A DNA stretch of 6,812 bases from Betaproteobacteria bacterium TMED100 (lineage in GTDB: Bacteria > Pseudomonadota > Gammaproteobacteria > Burkholderiales > Burkholderiaceae_A): contig NHFB01000009.1 in assembly GCA_002170285.1 (NCBI GenBank), positions 805-7,616 of the forward strand, given 5' to 3'. Below the pieces are notes generated by a model. That model searched no databases. It had not been told where the DNA came from and saw only the letters and a list, made by a program, of their open reading frames with translations. Shown here piece by piece: positions 1 to 6,567 of this stretch. The first letter of the stretch is position 1, and every line of letters begins with the position of its first letter. The position numbers and the translations under genes were made by a program.

Positions 1-80
1 GCACCAAGTACATCATCTATTTTAGATTTTGGGAGTCCGGTTGAACCGGCAATGACATCAATTAATTCGGCTTTGTTCAT
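1..80 (-). CDS. HU-family DNA-binding protein, N-terminal fragment
   Basis: This is the first 26 codons of a gene that continues beyond the left edge. The translation begins MNKAELIDVIAGSTGLPKS and continues with the KIDDVLG-type helix. This is the opening helix-turn-helix of bacterial HU proteins (family pattern MNKxELIxxIAxxxxLSKxxxxxxL). HU is a small dimeric nucleoid protein that bends DNA and compacts the chromosome. The ATG at 80-78 is preceded on the minus strand by AGAGGA (89-84), a good Shine-Dalgarno sequence at normal spacing, which fixes the start. A candidate promoter lies just upstream, in the gap shared with the divergent trmB. The close relative IHF is less likely given the MNKAELI start. 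The DNA-binding arm is outside the window, so whether this is HU-alpha or HU-beta cannot be told. Confidence 0.88.
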   Translation of the reverse strand, partial: MNKAELIDVIAGSTGLPKSKIDDVLG

Positions 81-101
81 GTTTCCTCTATTCTATTTGC
101 T

Positions 102-129
102 TTTATGAGTGGTTCCAAAATTTTATCAA
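102..129 (-). promoter_or_regulatory. Candidate sigma70 promoter for the HU gene
   Basis: On the minus strand TTGATA (129-124, five of six matches to TTGACA) is followed after 16 bases by CATAAA (107-102, four of six matches to TATAAT). Transcription would start near 95, giving a leader of about 15 bases that carries the AGAGGA ribosome site. Spacing and position fit, but in DNA this A+T-rich such matches arise by chance. The 104-bp gap must also hold the trmB promoter, for which I could not pick a clear pair of boxes. Confidence 0.35.
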
Positions 130-184
130 TTTATTCGCTACTATTGAGAAAAAATTTTAAAATTAAGGAAAAATTTTATAAGCT

Positions 185-862
185 ATGAAAAATTTATTTA
201 GTTTAAAAATTAAGAGTTTTGTGTTAGGGCGAGGTCGAATTACTTCCAGTCAGCGTAATGCAATAGAAAACCATGGTGATAAATGGATTATCAAACTACA
301 AAAACCAGCCAATGTTGAAAGTTTTTTTAAAAAAAGGGCCAATGTAACACTTGAAATTGGCTTCGGTATGGGGGACACACTAATTAATTCAGCTGTTGAA
401 AACCCAACTGATAATTTTATAGGGATTGAGGTTTATAAATCTGGTATTGGGAGAGTACTTAATAAAATTGAAGAACTTGGAATTAAAAATATAAGGTTGA
501 TTGAAGGTGATGCAGTAGAAATTAATAAAAATATATTTGTTGATAATAGCTTCAAAAATATACACTTATTTTTTCCAGATCCCTGGCCAAAAAAGAAACA
601 TCACAAAAGACGAATAATCCAAAAAAGCTTTGTTGATTCGATAGCAAACAATTTGATGATTTCTGGATGCTTTCATTGCGCAACTGATAATGAAAACTAC
701 GCTGAACAAATGTTAACGGCCTTAACAGACTGTAAACATTTAACAAATCTAGCTGATGGGTTCTCAAAAAGACCAGCTGATAGAGTAGTATCCAAGTTTG
801 AAAAAAGAGCGTTGGACTCTAATAGAAAGATTTTTAACTTATCTTTCATTAAAGAAATGTAA
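185..862 (+). CDS. trmB: tRNA (guanine-N7-)-methyltransferase TrmB
   Basis: This SAM-dependent enzyme forms 7-methylguanosine at position 46 in the variable loop of many tRNAs; it acts in the cytoplasm. The 225 residues are close to the usual 210-240. The N-terminus carries the family segment around residues 11-26 (KSFVLGRGRITSSQ). The SAM-binding motif LEIGFGMG is at 56-63 and GIEVY at 80-84, where many relatives have GIEVH. The signature FFPDPWPKKKHHKRR spans 129-143, and the C-terminal block KRPADRV..KFEKRAL matches the RPxTKFExRG region that contacts SAM and tRNA. An in-frame TAA at 179-181 just upstream fixes the ATG at 185. AAGGA (165-169) lies a rather long 15 bases before it, so translation initiation may be weak. 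It is transcribed divergently from the HU gene and converges on uppP with 10 bp between stop codons. It appears monocistronic. Confidence 0.97.
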   Translation: MKNLFSLKIKSFVLGRGRITSSQRNAIENHGDKWIIKLQKPANVESFFKKRANVTLEIGFGMGDTLINSAVENPTDNFIGIEVYKSGIGRVLNKIEELGIKNIRLIEGDAVEINKNIFVDNSFKNIHLFFPDPWPKKKHHKRRIIQKSFVDSIANNLMISGCFHCATDNENYAEQMLTALTDCKHLTNLADGFSKRPADRVVSKFEKRALDSNRKIFNLSFIKEM

Positions 863-872
863 TTTTGAAAGG

Positions 873-1682
873 TTACCAAATTACAATAATAATAATTGTC
901 CCTACTATAATTCTGTACCATGCAAAAATTTTGAGATTTTTCTTTTGTACATAATTAATTAACCATTTTATTACGATTAAGGCACTTACAAATGAACTTA
1001 AAAACCCAGAAAAGAAAACTGGCAACTCGTCAATAGTAAGTGATTCCCAACTCAAAAAAAGACTATAAACTCCTGCGGAGAATATTACTGGAACAGCGAG
1101 AAAAAATGAAAACTTCGTCGCCAAGTGACGACTTAAACCAAAATACATACCGCTGACGATAACAGCACCGGATCTACTTGTTCCTGGAATTAGAGATAAA
1201 ACCTGAATTAACCCAATTTTAAAAGCATCAATAAAAGTAATTTTTTCAAGTAAATCAGTTCTGGAAACTATTGAATTTTTTTTATATTTACTTTCCACAT
1301 ACAAAATCAATATTCCTCCAGTTATAAAGGAAAGTCCGACAGGTATAGGAGAGAACAGTAGTCTCATAATCAATTCACCAAATAAAAAGCCAATAAACGC
1401 AACTGGTAAAAATGCAGTCAGGATAATGAGAACAAGGTGTTTCTGACGACTTAGAACTGATTTCTGTATATTCGTTCTATAAAACCAAATAACTGCAAAC
1501 ATTGCACCCATTTGAATTGAAATATCAAAGGTAGGCGCCAATTGCTCAGGAAAACTCAGAACTTCACCAAATAAAACCAGATGTCCTGTTGACGAAACGG
1601 GCAGAAATTCGGTTGCCCCCTCAACCATACCGAGTAGCAATGCTTTTAGTTCATCAGGAAGATTTTCAAGCCAATCAAGCAT
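873..1682 (-). CDS. uppP: Undecaprenyl-diphosphate phosphatase UppP (BacA)
   Basis: This integral inner-membrane enzyme removes a phosphate from undecaprenyl diphosphate, regenerating the lipid carrier used for peptidoglycan and surface polysaccharides. Overproduction of family members gives bacitracin resistance. Length (269 aa) matches the family (E. coli 273). The first signature, EGATEFLPVSSTGH, is at residues 21-34 and includes the ExxxE pair (E21, E25), the SST turn and H34. The second, PGTSRSGA, is at 166-173 with the conserved R170. The protein is hydrophobic throughout and ends with the family block FAWYRIIVG (253-261). An in-frame TAA four codons upstream means ATG at 1682 is the earliest possible start. 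No Shine-Dalgarno sequence is directly in front of it. The nearest one, AAAGGA, is about 34 bases upstream and is better placed for an overlapping mini-ORF described under findings. The gene is monocistronic here, converging with trmB and diverging from the PCMT-like gene. Confidence 0.97.
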   Translation of the reverse strand: MLDWLENLPDELKALLLGMVEGATEFLPVSSTGHLVLFGEVLSFPEQLAPTFDISIQMGAMFAVIWFYRTNIQKSVLSRQKHLVLIILTAFLPVAFIGFLFGELIMRLLFSPIPVGLSFITGGILILYVESKYKKNSIVSRTDLLEKITFIDAFKIGLIQVLSLIPGTSRSGAVIVSGMYFGLSRHLATKFSFFLAVPVIFSAGVYSLFLSWESLTIDELPVFFSGFLSSFVSALIVIKWLINYVQKKNLKIFAWYRIIVGTIIIIVIW

Positions 1683-1732
1683 AAGATAGCATTAATTCAA
1701 AAAAAATCACAAACAATCCTTTCTTTTATTTA

Positions 1733-1764
1733 TTTACAAAATAGAATTAATCTTCTAATACAAT
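1733..1764 (+). promoter_or_regulatory. Possible promoter for the methyltransferase-tolC operon
   Basis: TTTACA (1733-1738, five of six matches to TTGACA) and TACAAT (1759-1764, five of six matches to TATAAT) are the best boxes in the 108-bp gap on the plus strand. Their 20-base spacer is longer than the usual 16-18, which lowers confidence. If TACAAT is used, transcription begins near 1771, about 20 bases before the ATG at 1791. The site overlaps the candidate uppP promoter on the other strand, so the two genes may compete for polymerase. Confidence 0.22.
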
Positions 1765-1784
1765 AAAGTAAAAATTTTAATCAA
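1755..1784 (-). promoter_or_regulatory. Candidate promoter for uppP
   Basis: On the minus strand TTGATT (1784-1779, four of six matches to TTGACA) is followed after 18 bases by TATTAG (1760-1755, four of six matches to TATAAT). Transcription would begin near 1748 and give a leader of about 65 bases before uppP, containing AAAGGA (1721-1716). Both boxes are imperfect and the region is A+T-rich, so this is a weak call. Confidence 0.27.
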
Positions 1785-1790
1785 ACCATC

Positions 1791-2450
1791 ATGAACTTTG
1801 AAACCGCTCGAAAAAACTTAATTGAACAGCAAATTCGAACCTGGAACGTTTACAGTTCTGAAGTAATAAAGTCACTTTACAAGGTTCCCAGAGAAAACTT
1901 TGTTCCCTATAAATACAGAAAATATGCTTTGAGTGATTTTCAAGTGCCTCTTAATATCAATGATTCAATGTTAAGTCCATTAGTTGAGGGTAGAGTGTTA
2001 CAGTCCGCGTTGACCAAAAACTGCGGAGAAATACTTGAAATTGGATCAGGATCAGGTTACATGGCCGCCTTATTGGCCCAAGTTTACAAATCTGTAATCA
2101 CAATTGAAATAGACAAAACACTTTTTGAACAAGCAAATGAGAATTTAAAGCGCAACAAAATAAATAACGTTCAAGTCTTTCAAGGAGACGGTTTAAAAAT
2201 TGATAATAGATGGTCGAACAAAAAATTTGATGCAATTGTTATTTCTGGTGGAATTAAAAGTAGCCCTCTTTTTTTGAGAGATTCACTTTCTTTTAATGGA
2301 AGAATAATTGCGTTCATGGAAAATGGGCCTATCATGAATAGTGTAATTTTGAAAAAAAATTATAATTATGGCTTTCTTGAAATGGTCTTATTTGAAACAA
2401 AAGTCAATTATTTAAAACAGGAAAATTTACCTGAAAAATTTAAGTTCTAA
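1791..2450 (+). CDS. PCMT-family SAM-dependent methyltransferase (isoaspartate O-methyltransferase-like)
   Basis: The protein belongs to the protein-L-isoaspartate O-methyltransferase (PCMT) family by overall plan and length (219 aa; E. coli Pcm 208). The N-terminal block EQQIRTWNV is at 12-20 and VPRENFVP at 32-39. The SAM-binding motif ILEIGSGSGYMAALLA is at 81-96, followed by an acidic IEIDKTL strand end (105-111) and a second acidic loop GDG near 140. The canonical Pcm substrate loop, usually GQTISQPY or similar, is replaced by DSMLSPLVEGRVLQ (58-71). True isoaspartate repair activity is therefore uncertain, and I leave the gene symbol empty. From memory, relatives of this variant often sit next to tolC in alpha- and betaproteobacteria. 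Here tolC follows after 19 bp, so the two are probably co-transcribed. No clear Shine-Dalgarno sequence precedes the ATG; an in-frame TAA at 1764-1766 bounds the start. The SAM-methyltransferase fold is very likely; the substrate is unknown. Confidence 0.87.
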   Translation: MNFETARKNLIEQQIRTWNVYSSEVIKSLYKVPRENFVPYKYRKYALSDFQVPLNINDSMLSPLVEGRVLQSALTKNCGEILEIGSGSGYMAALLAQVYKSVITIEIDKTLFEQANENLKRNKINNVQVFQGDGLKIDNRWSNKKFDAIVISGGIKSSPLFLRDSLSFNGRIIAFMENGPIMNSVILKKNYNYGFLEMVLFETKVNYLKQENLPEKFKF

Positions 2451-2469
2451 TTATCGGAAATTCAATACT

Positions 2470-3795
2470 ATGAATAAAATTGAAATATTACTATTACAAA
2501 TAAAAATTTCAACCAGTTTAATTGTTTTTGTTTTGTTGCCAACCAATGTTTACTCATTGGATTTATCCGAAGCAATAAGTAACGCTTTAAAAAATGATCC
2601 TGAGTATCTTTCTGCACTCGAATCTTTAAAAGCTAAGAGAGAGAAACTAGATCAAGGTAGAGCACCCCTTCTACCAAATCTTTCTGGTAGCTACAGCAAT
2701 AGTCAAAATTACCCATCAAGCGGAAACTCACTCAATACTTCCACTTATAGTTTGTCTATCTCTCAAGTAATTTTTAATAATCAATTAAATTCTGCTCAAA
2801 AACAATCAACATTAATCGTCAAAGAGGCTGAAGCAAATTTTGAAAATACAAAACAAAATATATTTCTAAAAATTACTTCTGCTTATTTTGATGTTCTAAA
2901 TGCACAAGATGACTTGAAAACTGTTGAGGCTGAAAAAAAAGCTGTCGCTGAACAACTTGATTTTGCAAAACGGAATTTTGAGGTTGGTACATCAACAATA
3001 ACTGACCAACAAGAGGCTCAAGCACGATTTGATTTAATTAGGGCAACCGAAATTAGAAATCGAAATGATTTAGCAATAAAGAGGACCAATCTTGAAAAAA
3101 TGCTTTTAGTTTCCATTCCTGAATATATTCAGGGTATAGGAAACCCAATTAATGTTAAAAAACCTTCTATTACTAACCCCAAAGAGTGGATGAAAATTGC
3201 AAGAGCCAAAAATCTTGAAATAAAGGCTGCGACTGCTAGACTTGAGTCAGCAAGAATCGAATTAAAAAAATCTGAAAAATATTATTTGCCAACAATTTCC
3301 GCTTCAGCTTCAATAAACAGAATAGATACAAATTCATCTAGTTTGGTAAATAATGACAGTGAGACCTTATCTTTAAGTGTAACTGTTCCAATATATCAAG
3401 GAGGTATTTTCAAATCCGAAATACGAGAAGCAATTGCTAATTTTAATAAAGCACAACACTTATTAGACTTGGCTTTATTGAACTCAGATAGAACCGCAGG
3501 TAAATCATATAGAAATTTTATTGCTGGCCTTGCACAGGTTGAAGCTCTTGAGGCAGCAGAAAAATCTAGCAAGGTTGCATTAGAATCTAATCGGCTTGGT
3601 TATGAAGTTGGTGTTCGAATTAACATTGATGTTTTGAATGCCCAAAAACAGTTGTTTTCTTCACAAAGAGATTTATCTAAAGCGCGATATGCAGCTTTAC
3701 TGGCCGGTTTAGAATTGAAAGCTTCAGTTGGCGAACTAAAAAAACATGAGATTGATTTAGTTAGCGATTTAATAAAGAAGTCATCTATTGAATAA
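2470..3795 (+). CDS. tolC: TolC-family outer-membrane efflux/secretion channel
   Basis: TolC-type proteins form a trimeric beta-barrel and long alpha-helical duct spanning the outer membrane and periplasm. They serve RND, MFS or ABC efflux pumps and type I secretion. A signal peptide is visible: charged start, hydrophobic core about residues 14-24, then VYS before a likely cleavage after S29. The mature protein opens LDLSEAISNALKNDPEY, the usual first helix, followed by RAPLLPNLSGS. The internal duplication typical of TolC shows as VGTSTITDQQEAQARF (172-187) in the first half and YEVGVRINIDVLNAQ (378-392) in the second, each followed by a long polar helix. At 441 aa it lacks the C-terminal extension of E. 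coli TolC (493 aa precursor). It lies 19 bp after the PCMT-like gene, with CGGAAA at 2455-2460 as a modest ribosome site. No pump or adaptor gene is in the window, so its partners are encoded elsewhere. Confidence 0.95.
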   Translation: MNKIEILLLQIKISTSLIVFVLLPTNVYSLDLSEAISNALKNDPEYLSALESLKAKREKLDQGRAPLLPNLSGSYSNSQNYPSSGNSLNTSTYSLSISQVIFNNQLNSAQKQSTLIVKEAEANFENTKQNIFLKITSAYFDVLNAQDDLKTVEAEKKAVAEQLDFAKRNFEVGTSTITDQQEAQARFDLIRATEIRNRNDLAIKRTNLEKMLLVSIPEYIQGIGNPINVKKPSITNPKEWMKIARAKNLEIKAATARLESARIELKKSEKYYLPTISASASINRIDTNSSSLVNNDSETLSLSVTVPIYQGGIFKSEIREAIANFNKAQHLLDLALLNSDRTAGKSYRNFIAGLAQVEALEAAEKSSKVALESNRLGYEVGVRINIDVLNAQKQLFSSQRDLSKARYAALLAGLELKASVGELKKHEIDLVSDLIKKSSIE

Positions 3796-3802
3796 AAAAT
3801 AT

Positions 3803-5149
3803 TTAAATCAATTGCTCAATTTTTTTTGCTGTTAGCGATGATGCACCTTTATTATTTATAACGAACTTACTAGCCGCTTTTTTTGAATTGATAAATTTAT
3901 TATTATCCGATAATAAATTTAATCCATGTGAAATCCACTCTTCATATGAATCAATTTCAAAACCTGCATAAGTTAGGCTTAATTGTTTCGAAATACCATA
4001 AAAATTACTCATGTTAGGACCAAAAAATACTGGGCATCCTTGGGAACACAGTTCAATTGGGCTTTGGCCTCCACAATTTATTACACTTCCTCCAATCAAA
4101 GCAAGATCAGCAAATGTGGCATAAGCAATAATCTCGCCCATACTATCTCCTACAACAACATCAGTGTTTAAAAAAGTATTTGAACTAATATCATGACTAA
4201 AAAATTCACTTCGTCTAATAACGACAAATCCAATATTTTTCGCCTGTTGAAAAACCCAATTAAATCTCTCTGGATGACGTGGAACGACAATTAATATCGC
4301 GTTATCCGGTTTATTTTTATACCATGCTTCAAAAATCCTCTTTTCCTCATTTTTACGAGTACTTAATGCTAACCAAAAACTCTTCTTTGCAAAAAAACTT
4401 CGCCATTCAAGTCCCTTTCTAATAAGTTCTTTTGACACGACAGAATCAAATTTAATATTTCCTGTTATGAAAATTTTTACTTGGTTAGTTAGTTCTAAAT
4501 ATCGTTTTTCATCAGTATCACTTTGAACTAGAATTAATGAGAATTTTTCCAGAACTGGAATACTGAACCATGAAAAGTTTTTGAAAATTTTAAATGATTT
4601 TCTAGACAAACGTCCATTAGCTAGAACTATTTTAATTTTTCTATTGCTTAATTCATGCACAATATTTGGCCAAATTTCTGTTTCAATAAAAATTGCAACT
4701 TGTGGAATACTACTATTTAGAAATGATTTAACTGACCAAATAAAATCAATTGGGGAAAAACAGTGAGTTACACGGTCGGCAAGAATTTTATCTTTTTTAA
4801 CAACTGTTTTAAAAAAATTAAAGCCAGAAATAGTTGTGTTACTTAACAATATACTACAATCATTATTTCTAGATAGTAGTTCACGCATCAAAGGTATTGC
4901 TGCGTGAGTCTCACCAACTGAAACTGCATGAATCCAAATTCTTTTTTTAGATTTTTTATATGCTTTTATGCTCTCAATCTCTATCAAAATACCAAAAAAT
5001 TTATTCAATATTTCAGAGAAAAAATTTTGATTTTTTCTCAAACTTAATAAAAGTCTAAAAAAAATAATCGGTGATATCGTAGTAGTCAAAAAAAAATACA
5101 AAAATCTTGTAAGCCTATAACTTAAAAAAGTAAAAAATTTTCTCTGCAT
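3803..5149 (-). CDS. waaA: 3-deoxy-D-manno-octulosonic acid (Kdo) transferase WaaA
   Basis: This GT30-family glycosyltransferase moves Kdo from CMP-Kdo to lipid IV-A, the first step of LPS core assembly, on the cytoplasmic face of the inner membrane. The N-terminal 35 residues are hydrophobic with basic positions and likely anchor the protein. HAVSVGE (74-80) carries the glutamate expected to be the catalytic base (E80). Further family blocks are FIETEIWPN (154-162), ANGRLS (177-182), TGNIKFD (229-235), ALSTRKNEE (261-269), VPRHPERF (289-296), VVGDSMGE (332-339) and GGSVINCGGQSPIE (353-366). E. coli has GGHNPLE in the last block; the GGQ form is common in betaproteobacteria. Length (448 aa) is slightly above the usual 420-435, from a poorly conserved stretch at about 41-70. 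The ATG lies 3 bp after the stop of the mutase gene with no Shine-Dalgarno sequence of its own, suggesting translational coupling. The 3' end converges on tolC with 7 bp between stops. Confidence 0.96.
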   Translation of the reverse strand: MQRKFFTFLSYRLTRFLYFFLTTTISPIIFFRLLLSLRKNQNFFSEILNKFFGILIEIESIKAYKKSKKRIWIHAVSVGETHAAIPLMRELLSRNNDCSILLSNTTISGFNFFKTVVKKDKILADRVTHCFSPIDFIWSVKSFLNSSIPQVAIFIETEIWPNIVHELSNRKIKIVLANGRLSRKSFKIFKNFSWFSIPVLEKFSLILVQSDTDEKRYLELTNQVKIFITGNIKFDSVVSKELIRKGLEWRSFFAKKSFWLALSTRKNEEKRIFEAWYKNKPDNAILIVVPRHPERFNWVFQQAKNIGFVVIRRSEFFSHDISSNTFLNTDVVVGDSMGEIIAYATFADLALIGGSVINCGGQSPIELCSQGCPVFFGPNMSNFYGISKQLSLTYAGFEIDSYEEWISHGLNLLSDNNKFINSKKAASKFVINNKGASSLTAKKIEQLI

Positions 5150-5152
5150 ATT

Positions 5153-6544
5153 CTAAAAAGGCAATTCCAACGATTTGTCAATAGACAAAAGAGACTTTCT
5201 AAATTCTTCTTGAATTTTAGCTAGGGCAACATGGTCCTTTGCCTCAAATCTAAGAACAACTAAAGGAGTAGTGTTTGACGGTCTTGCTAGTCCAAACCCG
5301 TCAATGTATTCAACTCTAATTCCATCAATTTGATTGCACTCTGTGGATGAAGGAAAATACCCCTCAGATTTAAGCCTTTCTACCAAATCAAAATGACTGA
5401 TTTTATTACATAGGAGCTTAAGCTCTGGTGTGGAAATAGACTCTGGAAGAGATTCTAATAATTTACTTGGTTGTTTCTCTCTTGATAGGATTTCCAACAA
5501 CCTGGCACCCGCATATAATGCATCGTCAAAACCTGGCCAACGATCATTAAAAAATAAATGGCCACTCATTTCACCAGCCAATGGAGCGTTAATTTCTCGT
5601 AATTTAGCTTTTATTAAAGAGTGCCCAGTCTTCCACATTAACGGTTCGCCACCATGCTGAGAAATCCATTGAGGAACATGACGGCTACATTTGACATCAA
5701 AAATAATTTTTGAACCAGGCTTCGAATCAAGAACCTCTTTTGCATGCAACATTAACTGTCTATCTGGCCAAATTATTTGACCAGAATTTGTAACAACCCC
5801 AAGTCTATCGCCGTCACCATCAAATGCAAGACCTAAATCCAATTTGTTATTAATAACCAAATCAATCAAATCAGACAAATTACTTGGTTCTGCAGGATCG
5901 GGGTGATGGTTAGGAAATTCGCCATCAATATCACAGTAAAGGTCAAAAACTTCACACCCAAGTTTTTTGAACAAACTCTTTGATGCAGGTCCAGCAACCC
6001 CATTACCGGCATCAATTCCAATTTTAAGTGGTCTTTTTAAATTAACAGAATCTATAATAGCTTTTTCATAATGACTAAAAAAATCTACTTGTTTTTTTCT
6101 ACCGACTTTCTCAAATTTTAAATTTTTATCCTGATGATGAAGATTGGTAAGATCACTTTGAATTTTTAAAATACTATCACCCCATAATGTTTCGCCCGCT
6201 AGCATCAACTTTAACCCATTATAATCAGCCGGATTATGACTACCGGTAACGACTACTCCAGTGCCGGTGTCAAAATAATGAGTCGCATAATAAACAACTG
6301 GAGTAGGTACTACGCCTATATCAATTACGTCTATTCCGACAAATCTGAGTCCGTCAGAAAAGTATTTAGAGAAAAGTTCTCCAGACTTTCTTCCATCTCT
6401 TCCAATGACACAAGTTTTTATTTTTTTCTCTAGTACTTGTTGACCAAAAACAATACCAATAGAATACATAATGTCGTTATTTAATTCTTTACCCACTATC
6501 CCACGAATGTCGTATGCTTTAAAAATTGTATGATTAATTTTCAT
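5153..6544 (-). CDS. algC: Phosphomannomutase/phosphoglucomutase (AlgC type)
   Basis: This alpha-D-phosphohexomutase interconverts the 6- and 1-phosphates of mannose or glucose through a bisphosphate intermediate. It feeds GDP-mannose, UDP-glucose and dTDP-sugar routes to LPS and other surface glycans. All four active-site elements are present: the phosphoserine loop TGSHNP at 100-105 (S102), the metal loop DGDGDR at 242-247, the sugar-specificity loop GEMSGH at 324-329, and the phosphate-binding loop RPSNTTP at 421-427. The N-terminal IFKAYDIRG (7-15) is also typical. Length is 463 aa, as in Pseudomonas AlgC. Specificity for mannose versus glucose cannot be read from the sequence; dual activity is usual. 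An in-frame TAA two codons upstream fixes ATG at 6544. No Shine-Dalgarno sequence is visible and only 23 bp separate it from the apaH start. It is the first gene of an operon with waaA, which fits a shared role in LPS synthesis. manB and pmm/pgm are alternative names. Confidence 0.96.
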   Translation of the reverse strand: MKINHTIFKAYDIRGIVGKELNNDIMYSIGIVFGQQVLEKKIKTCVIGRDGRKSGELFSKYFSDGLRFVGIDVIDIGVVPTPVVYYATHYFDTGTGVVVTGSHNPADYNGLKLMLAGETLWGDSILKIQSDLTNLHHQDKNLKFEKVGRKKQVDFFSHYEKAIIDSVNLKRPLKIGIDAGNGVAGPASKSLFKKLGCEVFDLYCDIDGEFPNHHPDPAEPSNLSDLIDLVINNKLDLGLAFDGDGDRLGVVTNSGQIIWPDRQLMLHAKEVLDSKPGSKIIFDVKCSRHVPQWISQHGGEPLMWKTGHSLIKAKLREINAPLAGEMSGHLFFNDRWPGFDDALYAGARLLEILSREKQPSKLLESLPESISTPELKLLCNKISHFDLVERLKSEGYFPSSTECNQIDGIRVEYIDGFGLARPSNTTPLVVLRFEAKDHVALAKIQEEFRKSLLSIDKSLELPF

Positions 6545-6554
6545 TTTTTATAGT
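6526..6554 (+). promoter_or_regulatory. Candidate apaH promoter inside the 5' end of the mutase gene
   Basis: TTGTAT (6526-6531, three of six matches to TTGACA) lies exactly 17 bases before TATAGT (6549-6554, five of six matches to TATAAT). Transcription would start near 6561, leaving a leader of only about 7 bases before the apaH ATG. This agrees with the lack of a ribosome site there. The -35 box falls within the first codons of the divergent mutase gene and the -10 box is in the 23-bp gap. The -10 match and spacing are good but the -35 is weak. Confidence 0.35.
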
Positions 6555-6567
6555 TTAATTAAGTTTA

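Noticed and set aside
139..144. TACTAT as a -10 box for trmB
   Set aside because: It has only four of six matches, and no acceptable -35 box lies 16-18 bases upstream.
552..767. Open frame on the minus strand inside trmB
   Set aside because: It is antisense to the strongly conserved TrmB core (FFPDPWPKK region), has no family resemblance and has no ribosome site. It is a shadow of trmB.
884..900. ACAAT ... ATTGT inverted repeat near the trmB/uppP junction
   Set aside because: The arms are five A/T-rich bases, there is no U-tract, and it lies inside the uppP coding end that encodes a hydrophobic Ile-rich tail. It looks like low-complexity sequence.
3810..3827. AATTG-CT-CAATT followed by a run of T at the tolC/waaA junction, as a tolC terminator
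   Set aside because: The stem has at most five mostly A-T pairs with a two-base loop, too weak for an intrinsic terminator. It lies within the last codons of waaA, so the sequence has another explanation.
3983..4171. Open frame on the plus strand inside waaA
   Set aside because: It lies antisense to the conserved GDSMGE to GGQSPIE part of WaaA and has no recognisable features.
4581..4766. Open frame on the plus strand inside waaA resembling a small lipoprotein (hydrophobic stretch followed by a Cys)
   Set aside because: The lipobox-like stretch is produced by the complement of the WaaA FIETEIWPN region. It has no ribosome site or promoter of its own, so it is a coincidental antisense frame.
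5430..5660. Open frame on the plus strand inside the mutase gene
   Set aside because: It is antisense to the essential GEMSGH loop of the mutase and has no recognisable domain.
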